Assembly (NCBI GenBank): GCA_022113835.1
Contig: JAILWY010000002.1
Coordinates: 3,574,501 to 3,638,500, forward strand
Source: Atopsyche davidsoni
Lineage: Eukaryota > Arthropoda > Insecta > Trichoptera > Hydrobiosidae
Length of the DNA stretch: 64,000 bases
Direction of reading: 5' to 3'
The position numbers and the translations under genes are program-made. Below, in pieces: positions 41,147 through 53,475 of this stretch. The notes under the pieces were generated by a model, which searched no databases, was not told the DNA's origin, and saw only the letters and a list, made by a program, of their open reading frames with translations. Numbering within the stretch: the stretch's first letter is position 1; each line of letters starts with the position of its first letter.

Positions 41147-43937
41147 CTGAAAAAAAGACGAACAGAGCCTCCATCGTGACGGTCTAGAATAATACATGCT
41201 ATGTTTATACTCGTGATTAATTCAGATGCCGTGTACTTAATTTTCGATACACAATCAATGGCAGGTAACATTATTCGATAGCCATTATTTTTATTTTCAA
41301 AATGTATAATACATTTTTCTTTTGAAATCGCGTGTAACTTTTTGAATATATTTTTCTTTACAGTTATGCCGAAACGTTACGTTGCACATATATCAGGCTT
41401 CAAGAAACCTGTTATAAAAAATAACTACAAACACGTCGTCCTGTATACAGTCTGTTTATTGTTGCATTATTGAATAAACGACTTTGCTTTTAGTTAACAT
41501 AAATGCATGCCATGCTTATTATCGTTATTATCTACTGATGACCAATTGAATTTTTTAAATAAAAATATATTATTGTTGGATGTTTATTGCTGTTTTTAGT
41601 ATTTGGTATCTGATGATTACTAAGCGGGAATTATAAATATCTACACGTACCGTGTTCCAGGGGTAAATAAGACGTGATGAATTTTAAAAATAAAACTGGA
41701 TCAGGGCTATCGATTGTCATCTTCCGGTTGATCACAATATGAATCTGAGTCGATCGTGTAATTATTTGCAACGCGATAACCTCCACAGAAGGCCGGAAAG
41801 GTAGAAATAAACAGCTGACGTGATACGTTTAAATAATTTATTAAAAAGTAATAAAATGGCAAAAATGTGGAAATGATTGTTTAGTTATGACAATGCTTTA
41901 TTCAATGACTCAGTTGAACTATTTAGAAAATCAAATAGTAGTTTCTTTGGGATTTATAATATATATACAGCAGACTTCTAAGATCAGCAGATCAAAACTA
42001 AATAATCTGGATAATTCTTTTTTTTTATATTTTCGTTACGGGGATGTTTTTGAAAAATACAAAAGGTTTGCTGTTAAGCTAGCAATGAATTAATAAAAAT
42101 AATATATACTTAAATAATTTCATCTTGGTTATACGTTAAATACACGAACCGCCAATAAAAATCGCCGACCTTATTTCTCGCCCCACAGGTGGTTTTGTAT
42201 TATTGAATACGAATGCCGTGTTCACGTAAGTATGTAAAAAAAATATTACCACAAGCATGTGTAAATAAATATTTGATATCTTGAAAATACACAAGGATTT
42301 ATTTTATTTAATGAATATAAGATGATCGCAAATTCTTGTATGTGTACGTATATATGATATACAATATTTATTTTGTATTCTCTTGACAGACCTGGGTTTT
42401 AGGATAAAAAACATCTATGCATACTGATAACTTTGTGTGGTTGGTAACAATTCAATGATACACGAAGGGTACGTATAAATAACATAGAAAAAAGGTGCAA
42501 TTGTAATCAACAATTTAATTAAACCACGTACGTATTCACAGTGCGTTGCATTGAGCGCCTTGGATCAACATGGAGATTAATAATCAACGATTGTATCTTG
42601 ATTTAAGTCCATTTATATTCAGATTGGATATCTGAAGGCCCGTAGTCTCGATTTAAATTATTCAAAAATATTTTTTTTAACAAAAAAGAAAAGTACATAC
42701 AAGAAAACGAGATGGCTTGTATAGTGTGAATGGACCTGATAAAAAAAATTCCAATCGATTTGTTTTATCTGTGATACACCGTATTAAAAAAAATCCACAC
42801 ATTTCAGCCTCAAAGGCTTTCTTCGCACTTCGAACCGAATGATAATGCCCTCAAAAGGCGAAAGTGCTTAATATATATCTAAATTACTTTGTAAACTTTG
42901 TTTTTTTTTTTAATTAATGCTATTCCAAGAAAAATAAATGAACGAAATGAATAACAATAAATTACTGTTGGTCTTTTCAGTATTTATTTTTTTTTTCATA
43001 AATTTTAATGTTCTGAAGAAAAATATAAATTAATATTTTTGGTTCTGAGTTAATCTGGATACTGAATCAAAATGAACAACCTTATACATGAGAAGTTTAC
43101 AATTTACCTAAAAGCACTATCAACCCTCATAAACTCTGTCTTATACATGATTTTAAATTATCTTTTGTAGAAACAAACAGCAATGATAAAAATAATTAAA
43201 TGTATGACGTACTAAGTGCTTTAAATTAAATTTATTTTAGCTCTAAATATACTTGATTCGTATTTATCCAAGTGATAAATGATGTTTTGGATATATCTTT
43301 ATTATTAAATTTTTAAATCAAAAACACCTTGTTTTATTTTTAACTAGTATTTATATATATAAATATTACCCGAGAAAAACTTCATACACCAGTTCCTAGC
43401 TCAGTTATAGTATAATTTTTTTTCGATGAATTTTCTCATCGTTTCATGGGTGAATCGATTGCCTTAAAGGTGCTGCATCAACATAGCCCTGAATCTTTTA
43501 TTTGCAATCGATTTATCTAATATTTTTATCCCGTCGAGCGGTCGCTCGTTTCGCAGCTGATTGGTCCGAAGCGCGGTGTTTATTTTTCCATAGAAATCAA
43601 TTTAGACGTCGTGCCGCCATCGCGGTCATTAGAAATAAAACGAAATCGTGGAATATGAAATGAAAGGCGGGGTGTTTGCAGAGCGAAGGTGAGATCCGGC
43701 GAACGATTATCTCGATTGTACAGTTGTCATTCGCACAAAGAAACCTCGCTGTGGTGTATAAATACGAATCGTGTTCGTGTGCTTGCGGCGTGCTCGCTAA
43801 ATTATCGTGGGCATGATTTTTTAATGTTCAAAATGTATTTACTTGTCTTTTTGTTATGTTTTTTTTTGATTCGTCACTTGAACGGGAGACATGCGAACTT
43901 TAATAATGTTAAAACGAGGTGAATGTAACCACACTAC
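41147..43937. other. AT-rich DNA with GC-enriched patch before the candidate promoter
   Basis: 43530-43800 is GC-enriched and contains a TATAAATA at 43757. No coding exon seen. Dispersed short motifs at 42848 and 43437. Confidence 0.5.
43437..43462. repeat. Short dispersed motif shared with 39919-39943
   Basis: TCGTTTCATGGGTGAATCGA here and TCGTTTCATGTGTGAATCGA at 39919, continuing TTGC in both. Class unknown. Confidence 0.45.
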
Positions 43938-43971
43938 TATATAAGATTTGGAGGCAGACGAGGAATCAGTT
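43938..43971 (+). promoter_or_regulatory. Candidate TATA plus initiator core promoter
   Basis: TATATAAG at 43938-43945 is followed by the arthropod initiator TCAGTT at 43966-43971. With A at 43968 as +1, the TATA box starts at -30, the standard spacing. A second TCAGTC follows at 43975. An ATG-free stretch leads to a CAG|GTATAT donor at 44090/44091. Supporting only by spacing; no transcript evidence. Confidence 0.4.
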
Positions 43972-44291
43972 CAATCAGTCAAGTTATTACGGTTTTTTTA
44001 TATTTGCAGCGTTTACAAGTAAATCACAAAAAAATCAGTATCCAAATATATACAACCTGAACCTATTCTTCATCAAGTGTCTCTCCTCAGGTATATACTG
44101 TATATCTCTTGAACATATACCCATGCTGAACCAGTGATCATGGTTTTCTAAAGAGAAAATAGCGTAGTGGGTCCCCGAGTCCTTTTACACCGCAGTTTTA
44201 TATTGGAAGGAAAAGTCTGCGTATCGTTGCTGTCCAATAGCATTATTATATAAGCTTTTCCTTGTGTTTAAATCTGATACTCCTTCTGCAG

Positions 44292-44548
44292 CAAACTACA
44301 GAAACAATAACAGGAGCCCTACCCACCTCGACAAGGCACTTCCAGAGCACAATCATTCCAAGTCCACTACTCCATTACCGATCCTTTACACACGCTCAGG
44401 GTACAGAATGGCAGCCATGCAAAAGCAACAGAATGGAGAAACCAAAGAGGACCTGAATTTTGAACCTTTATATTCTGTTAATTCCAGGAGACGCCAACAG
44501 AACCCTCAGTATTTTCATATGAAAGGAGGAGATAATTTTTCAGGTTGA
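44292..44548 (+). CDS. Candidate coding exon of an unrecognised protein
   Basis: A pyrimidine-rich acceptor (CTCCTTCTGCAG) at 44291 precedes a segment open in one frame to TGA 44546-44548, with codon use less AT-rich than the surroundings. Spliced to a leader exon 43968-44090, the first ATG of the mRNA would be 44408 in good context (AGAATGG), giving 46 residues (MAAMQKQQNGETKEDLNF ... HMKGGDNFSG). There is no ATG in the leader exon. The upstream part of the frame (NNNRSPTHLDKALPEHNHS) would also code if an upstream exon supplied the start. The alternative donor at 44544 (CAG|GTTGAA, weak) would join in phase to 51432. No family recognised; it may be a chance open frame. Confidence 0.3.
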
Positions 44549-47500
44549 ATGTTCGTCTAAAAATAAATAAAAAAATTGAATGAAATTTATAAATGAAATA
44601 TTTCAAGATTAAGATAAAATCTATTCGCTTTATATTAATAATCACTGCACTGTCACTGCTCTAATTTATCATGATACAATTTAGCGAATGCATTCGCGTG
44701 TAGTATATTTAAGGCACGATCATAAAATATCGTGTGGTTATAAATTACAGTTTCTGTGACGTTATAAATAAAATAAAATAAATAATTTTTATTATGAATT
44801 TTAATGCAGCTTTATGCACTAAGTATACTATACATAATATACAGTAGAGTATAGCCTATTTCATCACTAATGTGTTTGTTGGTAAACTTTGTTAAAAAAA
44901 ATATTTTAGGGTACGCACGCCACTGTGAGAGAATATAAGTTACCAATTGTATTATACGGTGTAGGTAGATTATATCCGTATCTGTTTCTACTATAGATGG
45001 TGATTGATATGCTGTGGATTTGAATTTACGGAATAGCAATTAGCTCATGGAAACTTTGATTGGAGCTATCAATTTATGCAATGCCAAGAACTACACAAGC
45101 TAGCTGCTCGGATCTGTCAATATTAAATGTTTGTTGTTGTGCCAGATGCCAAAACAACTTTGAAATACGATGAGCCGGCTCAATCAAAGTTACTAACTAT
45201 TACTTGACATACAGCGTGTTAACTTATTTATTATTAATTTATAAATGAATTAAATCGATATATCGATGCGTTCAAAGTCAATGCAAACCAGCTTCGATCA
45301 AACTCAAACAGGTGTCAGTCTGATGTCATGAGAAACTATATTTTTATTTAAACAAAACTGCTGATAATACATAAGTGCATAAAAAACAACGCATGCCCTT
45401 AAATGGATTAATGCATATGTAAACATATTTTTTTTTTATTTATCACGTAAAAAATGGATTGGACGTGATGTATTATGATGACGTCACTGTGTTATGCACG
45501 CTCAACGGCGAGTGATCGACTACGTTTTAAACAGACGTCCGGTGACGACTTTTGCTGTCATTACACATTCACACTTGATTCCAGAGCAGGTTTTCATTTG
45601 TGTGATTATTTTTAAGATTTTTCAAGAATTCGTGCTATTTGAGTCGTGACGCGTGTACGTATGAGTGATTAAAAAAAAAAATATATATATATAACCACAA
45701 CACTTGGATCCAATTCTTAAGTCGCTTGCACGCTTGTCTACCAACCATGGGGTCTTAAATTTGAATCCGAAGTGACTACTTCTTCATCGTGTTTTTTTCA
45801 GCTGTAAACTTTGAAAACATCAAACCGGAAACAGTTTCGTTCAACCGACTGCCTACTTGCCTATTCTCTTGGTTCTTTATTTTCTTTAAAGCTTAGTCTT
45901 TGCATAGACTTCTCATTAAAATAATTATCCTCTTAGAAATGAGGTCTCTGATTGATTTAAAATATTTATATATGCAGCCACTTTTTCTTCCGATTTCCTA
46001 GTGAATTTCAGACCTCTGAATTTGGCTGTCACTTGCTTGTGAAATGTATATTTCATAGCTTTGATTCACTGAAGACCTTTAGTTAGTGCACATTCGCGCC
46101 TTCGCACTCGGACTATTGTTTCTGAAATCACTGTGGAGAGCGATTCTCTCGTTGGCCATTATGCAAAAGGCGTCATTGTACCATCGAGGCACTTCAGCCA
46201 TTGTTGGACGGATCTGTATTGTTGTATTGTTCCAGCCGATTCCAGCACTGCTCCGACTAATAGAGGGTATTTAAAAAAGCAAAGTTCACTTAAGATTGCC
46301 TAGAAACAAGTTAGGTCGATATGAATTACGTCGGAACGCCGACTGTGTGCGTCACACGTTGTATTGTACATTGTTCCTTTGATATTTCGCTCTCGCTGTG
46401 TGCATATCTGAAAGATCATGGGCGGGTAGATGATGGATAGATAATGGCAGACTAAATAATAAATAGCAAATCGTGAAATCGATATTTCTATTAAGTGTAC
46501 TGCATAATTACTGGTAATTATTACAGCGCGATGAATTTTAATTTCAGAAATGAATCTACCTGTAACATAATCTATCTTTAATGAATAAATATATATTTAT
46601 ATATACCATAACAATATCATAGAATTTATGTATAATGACCATACAGCCATAGTACTCAAAACTTTAAAGAATTAAGGAACAGTTACAACAATAAATGTGA
46701 ATATCTTTATGGCTAGTAAATGGTGAACGCTTTTCCCTGCTATGCTCAAAATCTCCTTCGAAGCCCCTGAAAGACAAAGGCGCTTGAGATCTACAAAAAA
46801 ATCGTAATCGTCTAGCTGTTAAGGTATTTGGACTGTAACCTTTAATCAGCTTTCGGCTTACAAGATGACTAATATCGATTTGGTTCGTGCTTGTTGTCAA
46901 ACCTGTTATATCAGAATTAGACTCTCCGGTGCAAAGGGATTATAATATTGTTACAGAGACAGACTCAAGATACAAGATACCTACCGCGTATCTTGTGGCG
47001 TATCATATACCAGGGGTGTCCAAAACAAGCAGCATCGACCTTATATACCATAAGACCATGGAGATTTCTTATAGTACAGTTATATTTTTAAAAAATCTTA
47101 AAAGTTTTGAAATGATACTGGTATACATCTTGTTTTATTTAATTAACAGACTTATTCTATGATCTATGAACAAATCAGTCGCACACAAAAAAACGCTAAA
47201 TTTATTACGATTTCTGATTAAAATATTTCATGTAACCTTTTAATCAATATAACCAACAGAATTATATTTATTCTCAGAGTTTGACAGTATAAAAACAGAA
47301 ATAAAAAATAATAAAAATGTGTGCAGTTTCATCAGATTCCGATACAAGCAAAACCAAAAATTAACTGGTAAGTTGATGAGTAAATATAGACAATAAAAAC
47401 TTATGCGTTGTAATCTTCGTGCCAGTGCTTAATGTAGCATCGTTTAAATTCATATATTCAATAAATTAAATGGTAAATTTTTGAAGGGTGCAAAAAACAA

Positions 47501-50368
47501 CCCTCGAAAACAAATTATGTCAAAGCGTTGATTTCGCGCGGTGGGTTGTTGCCACCCCTATTCGCATATAATATATTGTGTCTTGTATGATATGTCTAAC
47601 GATTCGGAATATTGAGTTCCGAGGCAGCTGCCTTATTGAGACCTCGATCAAGTATCAGGTTGTTCATATGAAGAAGAAACCCAACGCGACATCTGACATA
47701 GGCATCGAATATTCCAGGCTTTATTGGATACCTCGGATGTTGTATCCATTCAAACAGGTATTATTAGATATCTCGCGGAGGAGATTGTTAATCCGTAAGA
47801 AGAACCCGTAATTAATTAAAATTCACTTTATTATTATTACAATCATTGGGCTGATATTTAAGCTGTTCTAAATATATTTTTTAACTTGATGCTCTTTAGT
47901 TACTTTTGATGATTTAAATCAGTCTTGATAGATACAATGTAAAACGTTTTTTTATTTTTTGTCACATATGACATAAAAGCTAATATAAAGCCGTACATAT
48001 TTTTTTATTGTGTTTTTCATACAGATTTTATGTTTTGAATTCTAGTTACAACGTAAAATTATATATATGTAAATTTTACGATAAGGAGTTTGAAGGTCTT
48101 TGTTAAAAAAGTATAAGTGTCATGCCATTTTAATGTTTATATATGATCATTTTGGATCCAACACTGAAGTCATTTTCATGATCAAATCTAATTCAAATCC
48201 ATTTTTTTCATTAATTGAAAACGCTTTTAGCAAACAATCACCAAGTGAGTAACAACTTGTACCGGTGTAGCTATTTCAATTTAACATAACAGAAATGGAA
48301 AATAATCACACATTTAACTGTCCACTTAGGTATGGACATTTAATTATTGTAGATTTAAATTCAGTTTGTAGTTTAGAAATCCATTTCATATTCATTAGAA
48401 CAGGTTTCATTATATTCCAAGGCACTCAGATTAAATCTAATAACTAATTATTTATATCTAGAAGCACAATAGATTTCTTAATAGTGATTTTGCTTAATAT
48501 TTTGCAAAATATAACGAGTCATACGTTTATAATAGCATTAAGAATTTCTACTTATTACAAGGCAATCATTAGATTATACTCCGTTGGTTATCGCAGAATT
48601 ATTGAAATGTATGCAAAGGAAACGGCTTCCATCAGTCAAATATTCCATTACATTTTCAGTTTATTATTCAAGACATCCAATACGTAAAAAAAAAGATTAT
48701 TCCATTAATATAAGATATTTGTGCGTATCTAATGATAATACAACGTATATCAGATTTCGTGAGTATAAATGTCGCTTAAATCTGATTCTAAAAATTCTTC
48801 TTTATCGATTATTTTAAGTTTATTAGTTTTTGATATATATTTAATACAAAATTATTGTTTGATTAATAAGAAATATCAAATATATATTTATACTTTAAAT
48901 ACGATAATATCAGGCCCTTGTTGAATACTTGATGAAGAATGCGATTACTATGGGACTTTTTTATTATTTTGCAACCATTGGCATGCTGATCCCAGATTTT
49001 TTTTAGTAGCTCAAAAACTGAGTATAACCGCATTACCACTAAATTCTTCTTACTATTGGCTTTCTTGTTATTTTGCTTGCGACTTTCTACTCCAAAAGAG
49101 TAGTACAGTTGTAGATTTGAACAAATAAAAACGTACCAGTTGCACAAAATAGAGTTATAAAGTCGTCAGGATGATTCTTAAAGTAAGCATTTCAACCGAC
49201 AAAAGAAATCACCGGACACCAGAGACAGTCCATTGCCTGGCGAAATCGTGTCATTTAATTAATTTAATTGTCACTTTATTTTTCTATGTCGAAAGTTGAT
49301 TTTTTTACAGAGTATTGAAAAAACTATATTTTGTATTTATCTTTTTTTTATTATTAAATTAACGTCCATTTTTAGAGTAAAATAAAATCTTGAAGATGTT
49401 AAAAAATTGGATAAAATGACGACTTTTCAAAACCAAAGTTTGTTAAAGATTTTTTTTTTTTATTTAAAAAAGAATATATCGCACAGGATTAATGCTAAAT
49501 CTTTTAATTCCAATTTAAAAAAAGACTTGTAAATGTTTAGGACTTTTGGAAAAGGGACATGACAAATCTCCAAATTTCTACACTTCAATCGGAAAAACAC
49601 ATATTTATCAGTTAATATATATGAAATAAAAATATATTCTGTTCGGAAGAAGGGATGTATCAAACATTTTGCATTTAAATTATTTTGATTGGTGCAGTCG
49701 ATTTTTCGCAAAACGGAATAGAAAATGATCAAAAAAACTCGATTATGGGACCTAGACCCTTAGTGCAGGGGTAGAAATGTAATATAAATGACTCATCAGC
49801 GCAAATACGTACTCAAAACATAAATTTATACCTGCAAGGTGTATGCACATCATAAATTCAACAAACTTGAAATTACACAGAATTACCTGCGAGTAAAATG
49901 AAAAAAAAAAAAATTTATGCTTCGTATTATTTATGATTGGAGCCTTAGAAAGAGTCCACGCCTGAGTGCCATATTTTCAAGGCCCGAGATCATATCGGCA
50001 GCCCCGCCTCCTGGGGTCCCTTTAGAAATAGCGTCTCGCATTCTCCGGACAATAACTCGAAGCAGGGATGCCTGATTGGGAGGTCCTAAATCATTCCCTG
50101 GGCCGTTCGTCCGCCGTCGACGTGGACTGCGGGGTGTGGAGTGGAGAGGTCCCCCATACAATTCTTAAGAAGTCTCCAGACAAAGGACCGCGACCCCGCT
50201 CGGCCGGTTCCATACGAATTGGCTATAAGCGACTCGCAGCCGGGGTGACCATGCTTTCAATGCAAAAACATAATAATATTCAAAACGGAAAAAAAATACA
50301 CATTCTGTAACGAACATACGTACAACAAATATACGTACACAAAACATCAAAATATTACGGACACTTAC
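44549..50368. other. AT-rich DNA with two GC-enriched islands
   Basis: 46080-46270 and 49930-50240 are GC-enriched non-repetitive islands. The second is open on both strands over about 75 codons without recognisable protein. The rest shows nothing. Confidence 0.5.
47008..47030. repeat. Isolated hAT-like terminus
   Basis: CCAGGGGTGTCCAAAACAAG resembles the CAGGGGTGTCCAAAC ends of hAT elements. No complementary end was found nearby, so this is a fragment or chance. Confidence 0.3.
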
Positions 50369-50395
50369 GTTATAATCAGTGATCTCATGTATACT
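50369..50395 (-). CDS. Possible 27-bp microexon
   Basis: On the minus strand TTTATACAG and AAC|GTAAGT bound nine in-frame codons (SIHEITDYN), phase 0 at both ends, compatible with the 41.1-kb candidate exon downstream. It is very short and could easily be chance. Confidence 0.15.
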
Positions 50396-51431
50396 CTGTA
50401 TAAACATGTATGTAATTATGTAAAAAAAAAATATATATTTTTTGTAAAATGATTTCAGGTAGGTGGTAAGGTTTTTTTTAATGGTTTCAGCGGATAGTTC
50501 CTCGCATGTTTCAGGGGGTGTCGCACTACAGCCAATCGGTACTTTTACGGCTCCTCCAATAACGCCTTGTCCGCCGAACTTGTACATACTGGCAACGTTG
50601 ACTGACGTGGCTGTATAGATGTATGGCGGCTAACACAATGGCGGTGGGCTCTTATCAAGCAGTAAACACGTTCTCGTGAATGCTTCTAATAAAAATTCTA
50701 TTGGGAAAGCCGCCGTGCATATCTACGTGTGTATACACAGAGGTTTGAAACACACTGAATTTTAATGTTTTTTTTTCAATTGAATTTAAATTTAAACCAG
50801 TTTCATCAAAAGCTGTACGGTTAAGTGGAAAGTTATACAGCGATAACTAAAATCGTACCTTATAGAAGATCCCGAGTGTTTTCATTAAAAAATTCATAAG
50901 AGATACAGTTCAAACAAACCTGGTTTAATTTGTAATACAAATATGAATAGTCAAACAACTAGTTATCTTCAGTTGTCGTCAATCTTTCAAGGAAAGTTTG
51001 ATGGTGCCCCTGAAAGACAAATGCACAATCATTAACCGTAACTAAAGCCTTTGACTCTAAAACGTAATATCATTTTTCGGGTAGTCTTTGGTAGAGTTTG
51101 GGTGTATTACATTCGTAAAGTATCAAACTAATTTTATATATAATACATAAAATATGTATATAGGTTTTGTGGTTCATGGGTCATTGTTTTGAGAAGCTGG
51201 TCCAGGTTTTAACTTCTCCGACGTTTTGGATTTTTTTCAGAGAATTTGATAAAAAAAAAAAACCCGAAAATGATCACAGCATGGAGACCAAAACCTTGCC
51301 ACCCTAGAAACCAAATCGACTTATTATACATCAAACTTATTAAATTCAAAGATACTATGATGCATGTTCGCATAAATCCAAATTGAATAACTTCGTCTGC
51401 TCCTAGAGCAATATGCTTGCCGTCATTTCAG
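50396..51431. other. DNA upstream of the 51.4-kb candidate exon
   Basis: 50510-50620 is GC-richer and open on both strands (minus MYKFGGQGVIGGAVKVPIG; plus GVALQPIGTFTAPPITP after a TTTCAG). I cannot decide between them and see no matching donor, so neither is called. Confidence 0.35.
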
Positions 51432-51584
51432 ATTCCCGTGCGTCAAATTGGCAATGTAGTGAGATGTTGATTCAAGTTTTTGGCAAGAGATTCCTCCCTG
51501 ATGACTTGCAGGAACCTCGCACCGCTGAATATGGAAACTCCAGACTCAGGAGAGAGCTGCAAAATATACAGCACCAGTGGCGAG
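51432..51584 (+). CDS. Candidate internal exon
   Basis: Acceptor GTCATTTCAG at 51431 is followed by an open 153-bp segment reading SRASNWQCSEMLIQVFG then KRFLPDDLQEPRTAEYGN and RLRRELQNIQHQWR, ending at GAG|GTGGGG (weak donor). It starts in the phase left by a donor at 44544, so the two could belong to one plus-strand gene with a 6.9-kb intron. KR and RR dibasic pairs are present but no known peptide is recognised. The inverted SINE dimer starts about 80 bp downstream. Confidence 0.3.
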
Positions 51585-51660
51585 GTGGGGTGGTTCACAA
51601 AATATATATTACAAACCAAAATATTTAAGTAAAAATAAAATTTAGTATCATGATTAAATT

Positions 51661-51739
51661 GTAATATGTATATTATTGATTTTTGTGAAGACCGTCTCAC
51701 AGGAAGTACGATTTTGCCTATACAGGTTTTATTGATTGA
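51661..51739. repeat. Outer left segment shared with the 13.9-kb SINE dimer
   Basis: TATTATTGATTTTTGTGAAG followed by ACCGTCTCACAGGAAGTACG and CCTATACAGGTTTTATTGAT. The same sequence lies at 13884-13953, also directly left of an inverted SINE dimer. It is not repeated on the right side, so it is part of a larger asymmetric unit. Confidence 0.8.
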
Positions 51740-52023
51740 CAAATATTGAAAATTGATTAATGAAACTCTTAGAAAAATATCATCGTGATCTGTGTGGGAT
51801 TTGAACCCACATCCCCGAGCTTACATGGGCGGTGCATTATTTCACTTACGTTGTTTCACTTATAGGATATGATTGTTAAAAATTCTTGATTAATACAAGT
51901 GATTCGTTGGTATCATTGGTGATGCACCGGCCATGTAAGCTCTGGGGATGTGGGTTCAAATCCCACACAAATCATGATGATATTTTTCTAAGAATTCTTT
52001 TAATTAATTTTCAATATTTGAAA
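51740..52023. repeat. Head-to-head inverted dimer of a tRNA-derived SINE
   Basis: Left arm 51740-51839 and right arm 51921-52023 are inverted copies at roughly 90 percent identity. Each is a tail (ATTGAAAATTGATTAA...) joined to a tRNA-like head, heads facing inward, separated by about 80 bp containing TTGTTTCACTTATAGGATAT. The right head is complete with A and B boxes. The left head lacks its 5' part including the A box. A related structure with the same outer sequence lies at 13.9-14.2 kb. Confidence 0.85.
51901..51972 (+). ncRNA. tRNA-like SINE head with pol III A and B boxes
   Basis: A 72-nt tRNA-like segment. The acceptor ends GATTCGT and ACAAATC pair at six of seven positions, and the T arm GTGGG-TTCAAAT-CCCAC is perfect with B box GGTTCAAATCC. 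The A-box region TGGTATCATTGG follows the acceptor. The anticodon stem pairs poorly, so I assign no amino acid and treat it as a SINE promoter, not a working tRNA gene. Confidence 0.7.
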
Positions 52024-52155
52024 AAATGTACTTTTGACATAAATATTACTTAAAAAACAGGAGAGTACAAAATTCAAGAGAAAAAGTGACTCGTGTAAGA
52101 ATATTTTTTAGATTACAGTAATATCCTTTTTTGAAAATCCTCAAAATAAAAAAAA

Positions 52156-52327
52156 TACTAATATGATTAGGCACATTAGTTCATATATAGAAGATGATTT
52201 AAAGAAACTCTCAGAAAAATATCATCGTGATTTGTGTGGGATCCCACACAAATCACGATGATATTTTTCTGAGAGTTTCTTTAAATCATCTTCTATATAT
52301 GAACTAATGTGCCTAATCATATTAGTA
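52156..52327. repeat. Perfect 172-bp palindrome of a SINE 3' region
   Basis: Two 86-bp arms are exact reverse complements with no loop; the centre is GTGGGATCCCAC at 52236-52247. Each arm starts at the centre with the 3' end of a tRNA-like head (TCCCACACAAATCAC) and continues into the tail (GATATTTTTCTGAGAGTTTC and onward to CATATTAGTA). Beyond 52327 the right side continues for about 60 bp of the same tail unit (CCCGTAATGGGTAATAAATA), absent on the left. Confidence 0.92.
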
Positions 52328-52399
52328 AATATAATAAGCCCGTAATGGGTAATAAATACGCATCTTGATTGACTAATCCATAACATAGATGTAAAAAAA

Positions 52400-52941
52400 A
52401 TATTTGCGGCTAAATTTCTCGGCTCATCAAAAGATTTGTTTTGCCGATGGGTAAAACGTTTGAAGTCATGGCGGATATTCTGAAAAGCGTTTTTAACGAA
52501 GTTTGAATGCCAAAAAGCGATTGTTTAAATAATATAAAGCGAGCAGTGCATTAACTGCACGCCGCTGCAGTCTGAAGTAGACAAAAGCCTTTGGGAGCAG
52601 GTGCTGCACCGGCAATGCAGCGCGACAATGATCCTGAATATGTGCCTACTGCACAAAAGAGAACAGCGAACATTGCACTCCGGGCCACACCTACTGCATG
52701 CGTCAGATGGTAAAATGCATTTAAACTACCGTCGAAAATATCATTTCATTGTCACCAATTATTTGCTCAAGCGACTTACAAATATTCCAAAAAAAAAAAA
52801 AAAATAAGTATTGTTATCGCAAGTATTGAAAATAATGGATTCTACACACGTCGCTACAAATTGTGCAACCGACTAAAAATTAAATAAAATTTCAAAATTC
52901 TTTTATTTTTCATTAAGTATATAACAATAGATCTTATATCT
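52400..52941. other. DNA between palindrome and fold-back element
   Basis: 52540-52720 is GC-richer and contains many TGCA words (CAGTGCATTAACTGCACGCC). No gene seen. Confidence 0.55.
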
Positions 52942-53475
52942 AATGTTTTGGTGGAGTGATTGGCTTTCCCCGTCCTGCGCGCAGGTTTCGGGGCTTTCAA
53001 TGTGTGTTTTAGGTGGTAGCGTACATGATTTACTATGGTTGTGATATTGTGTTAGGCAGAAAAACCCTTTATTTGCATGTGTTTACGTGTAATTAATATC
53101 TACAAACTAAATAACAAGGATAAAAGTTTATAAAAATAACTTAAATAAGCCGTCGGAGACTGTTATATCTTCACCGAGTAGGATGCGGTGGTGGAATTTA
53201 TGTCTGTAGTGGACATGGGGTATCGTCTCCGATCCCTTTGAGGAAGGGGTTTTTGGATTTCCTTATAGAACCGATATGCAACCGACTTGCAGCTAGCCTA
53301 TATCATCCTACATTGCTTTGTTTACTTAAGCAAACCCATAAAAAAATACTCAAAATAAAGGGTTTCACATATTTTCCCAACACAACACAATAATGTTAAT
53401 ACGCTACCACCCAAGTCACACATTGCAAGCCCCACAACCTGCGCACAGGATCAAGGAATAGCCACACACCATATT
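52942..53475. mobile_element. Fold-back element with long imperfect inverted ends
   Basis: The left arm about 52942-53072 (GATTGGCTTTCCCCGTCCTG, CAATGTGTGTTTTAGGTGGTAGCG) and right arm about 53340-53475 (CGCTACCACCCAAGTCACAC, GATCAAGGAATAGCCACAC) are diverged inverted copies. The centre contains ACCGACTTGCAGCTAG and TTTGTTTACTTAAGCAAA, related to 4660-4724. No coding sequence. Class unknown; a MITE is likely. Confidence 0.65.

Noticed and set aside
50165..50587. 140-codon minus-strand frame starting MYKFGGQGVIGG
   Set aside because: It becomes AT-rich nonspecific sequence after about 45 codons, and the opposite strand is equally open; only the 27-bp splice-bounded part is listed.
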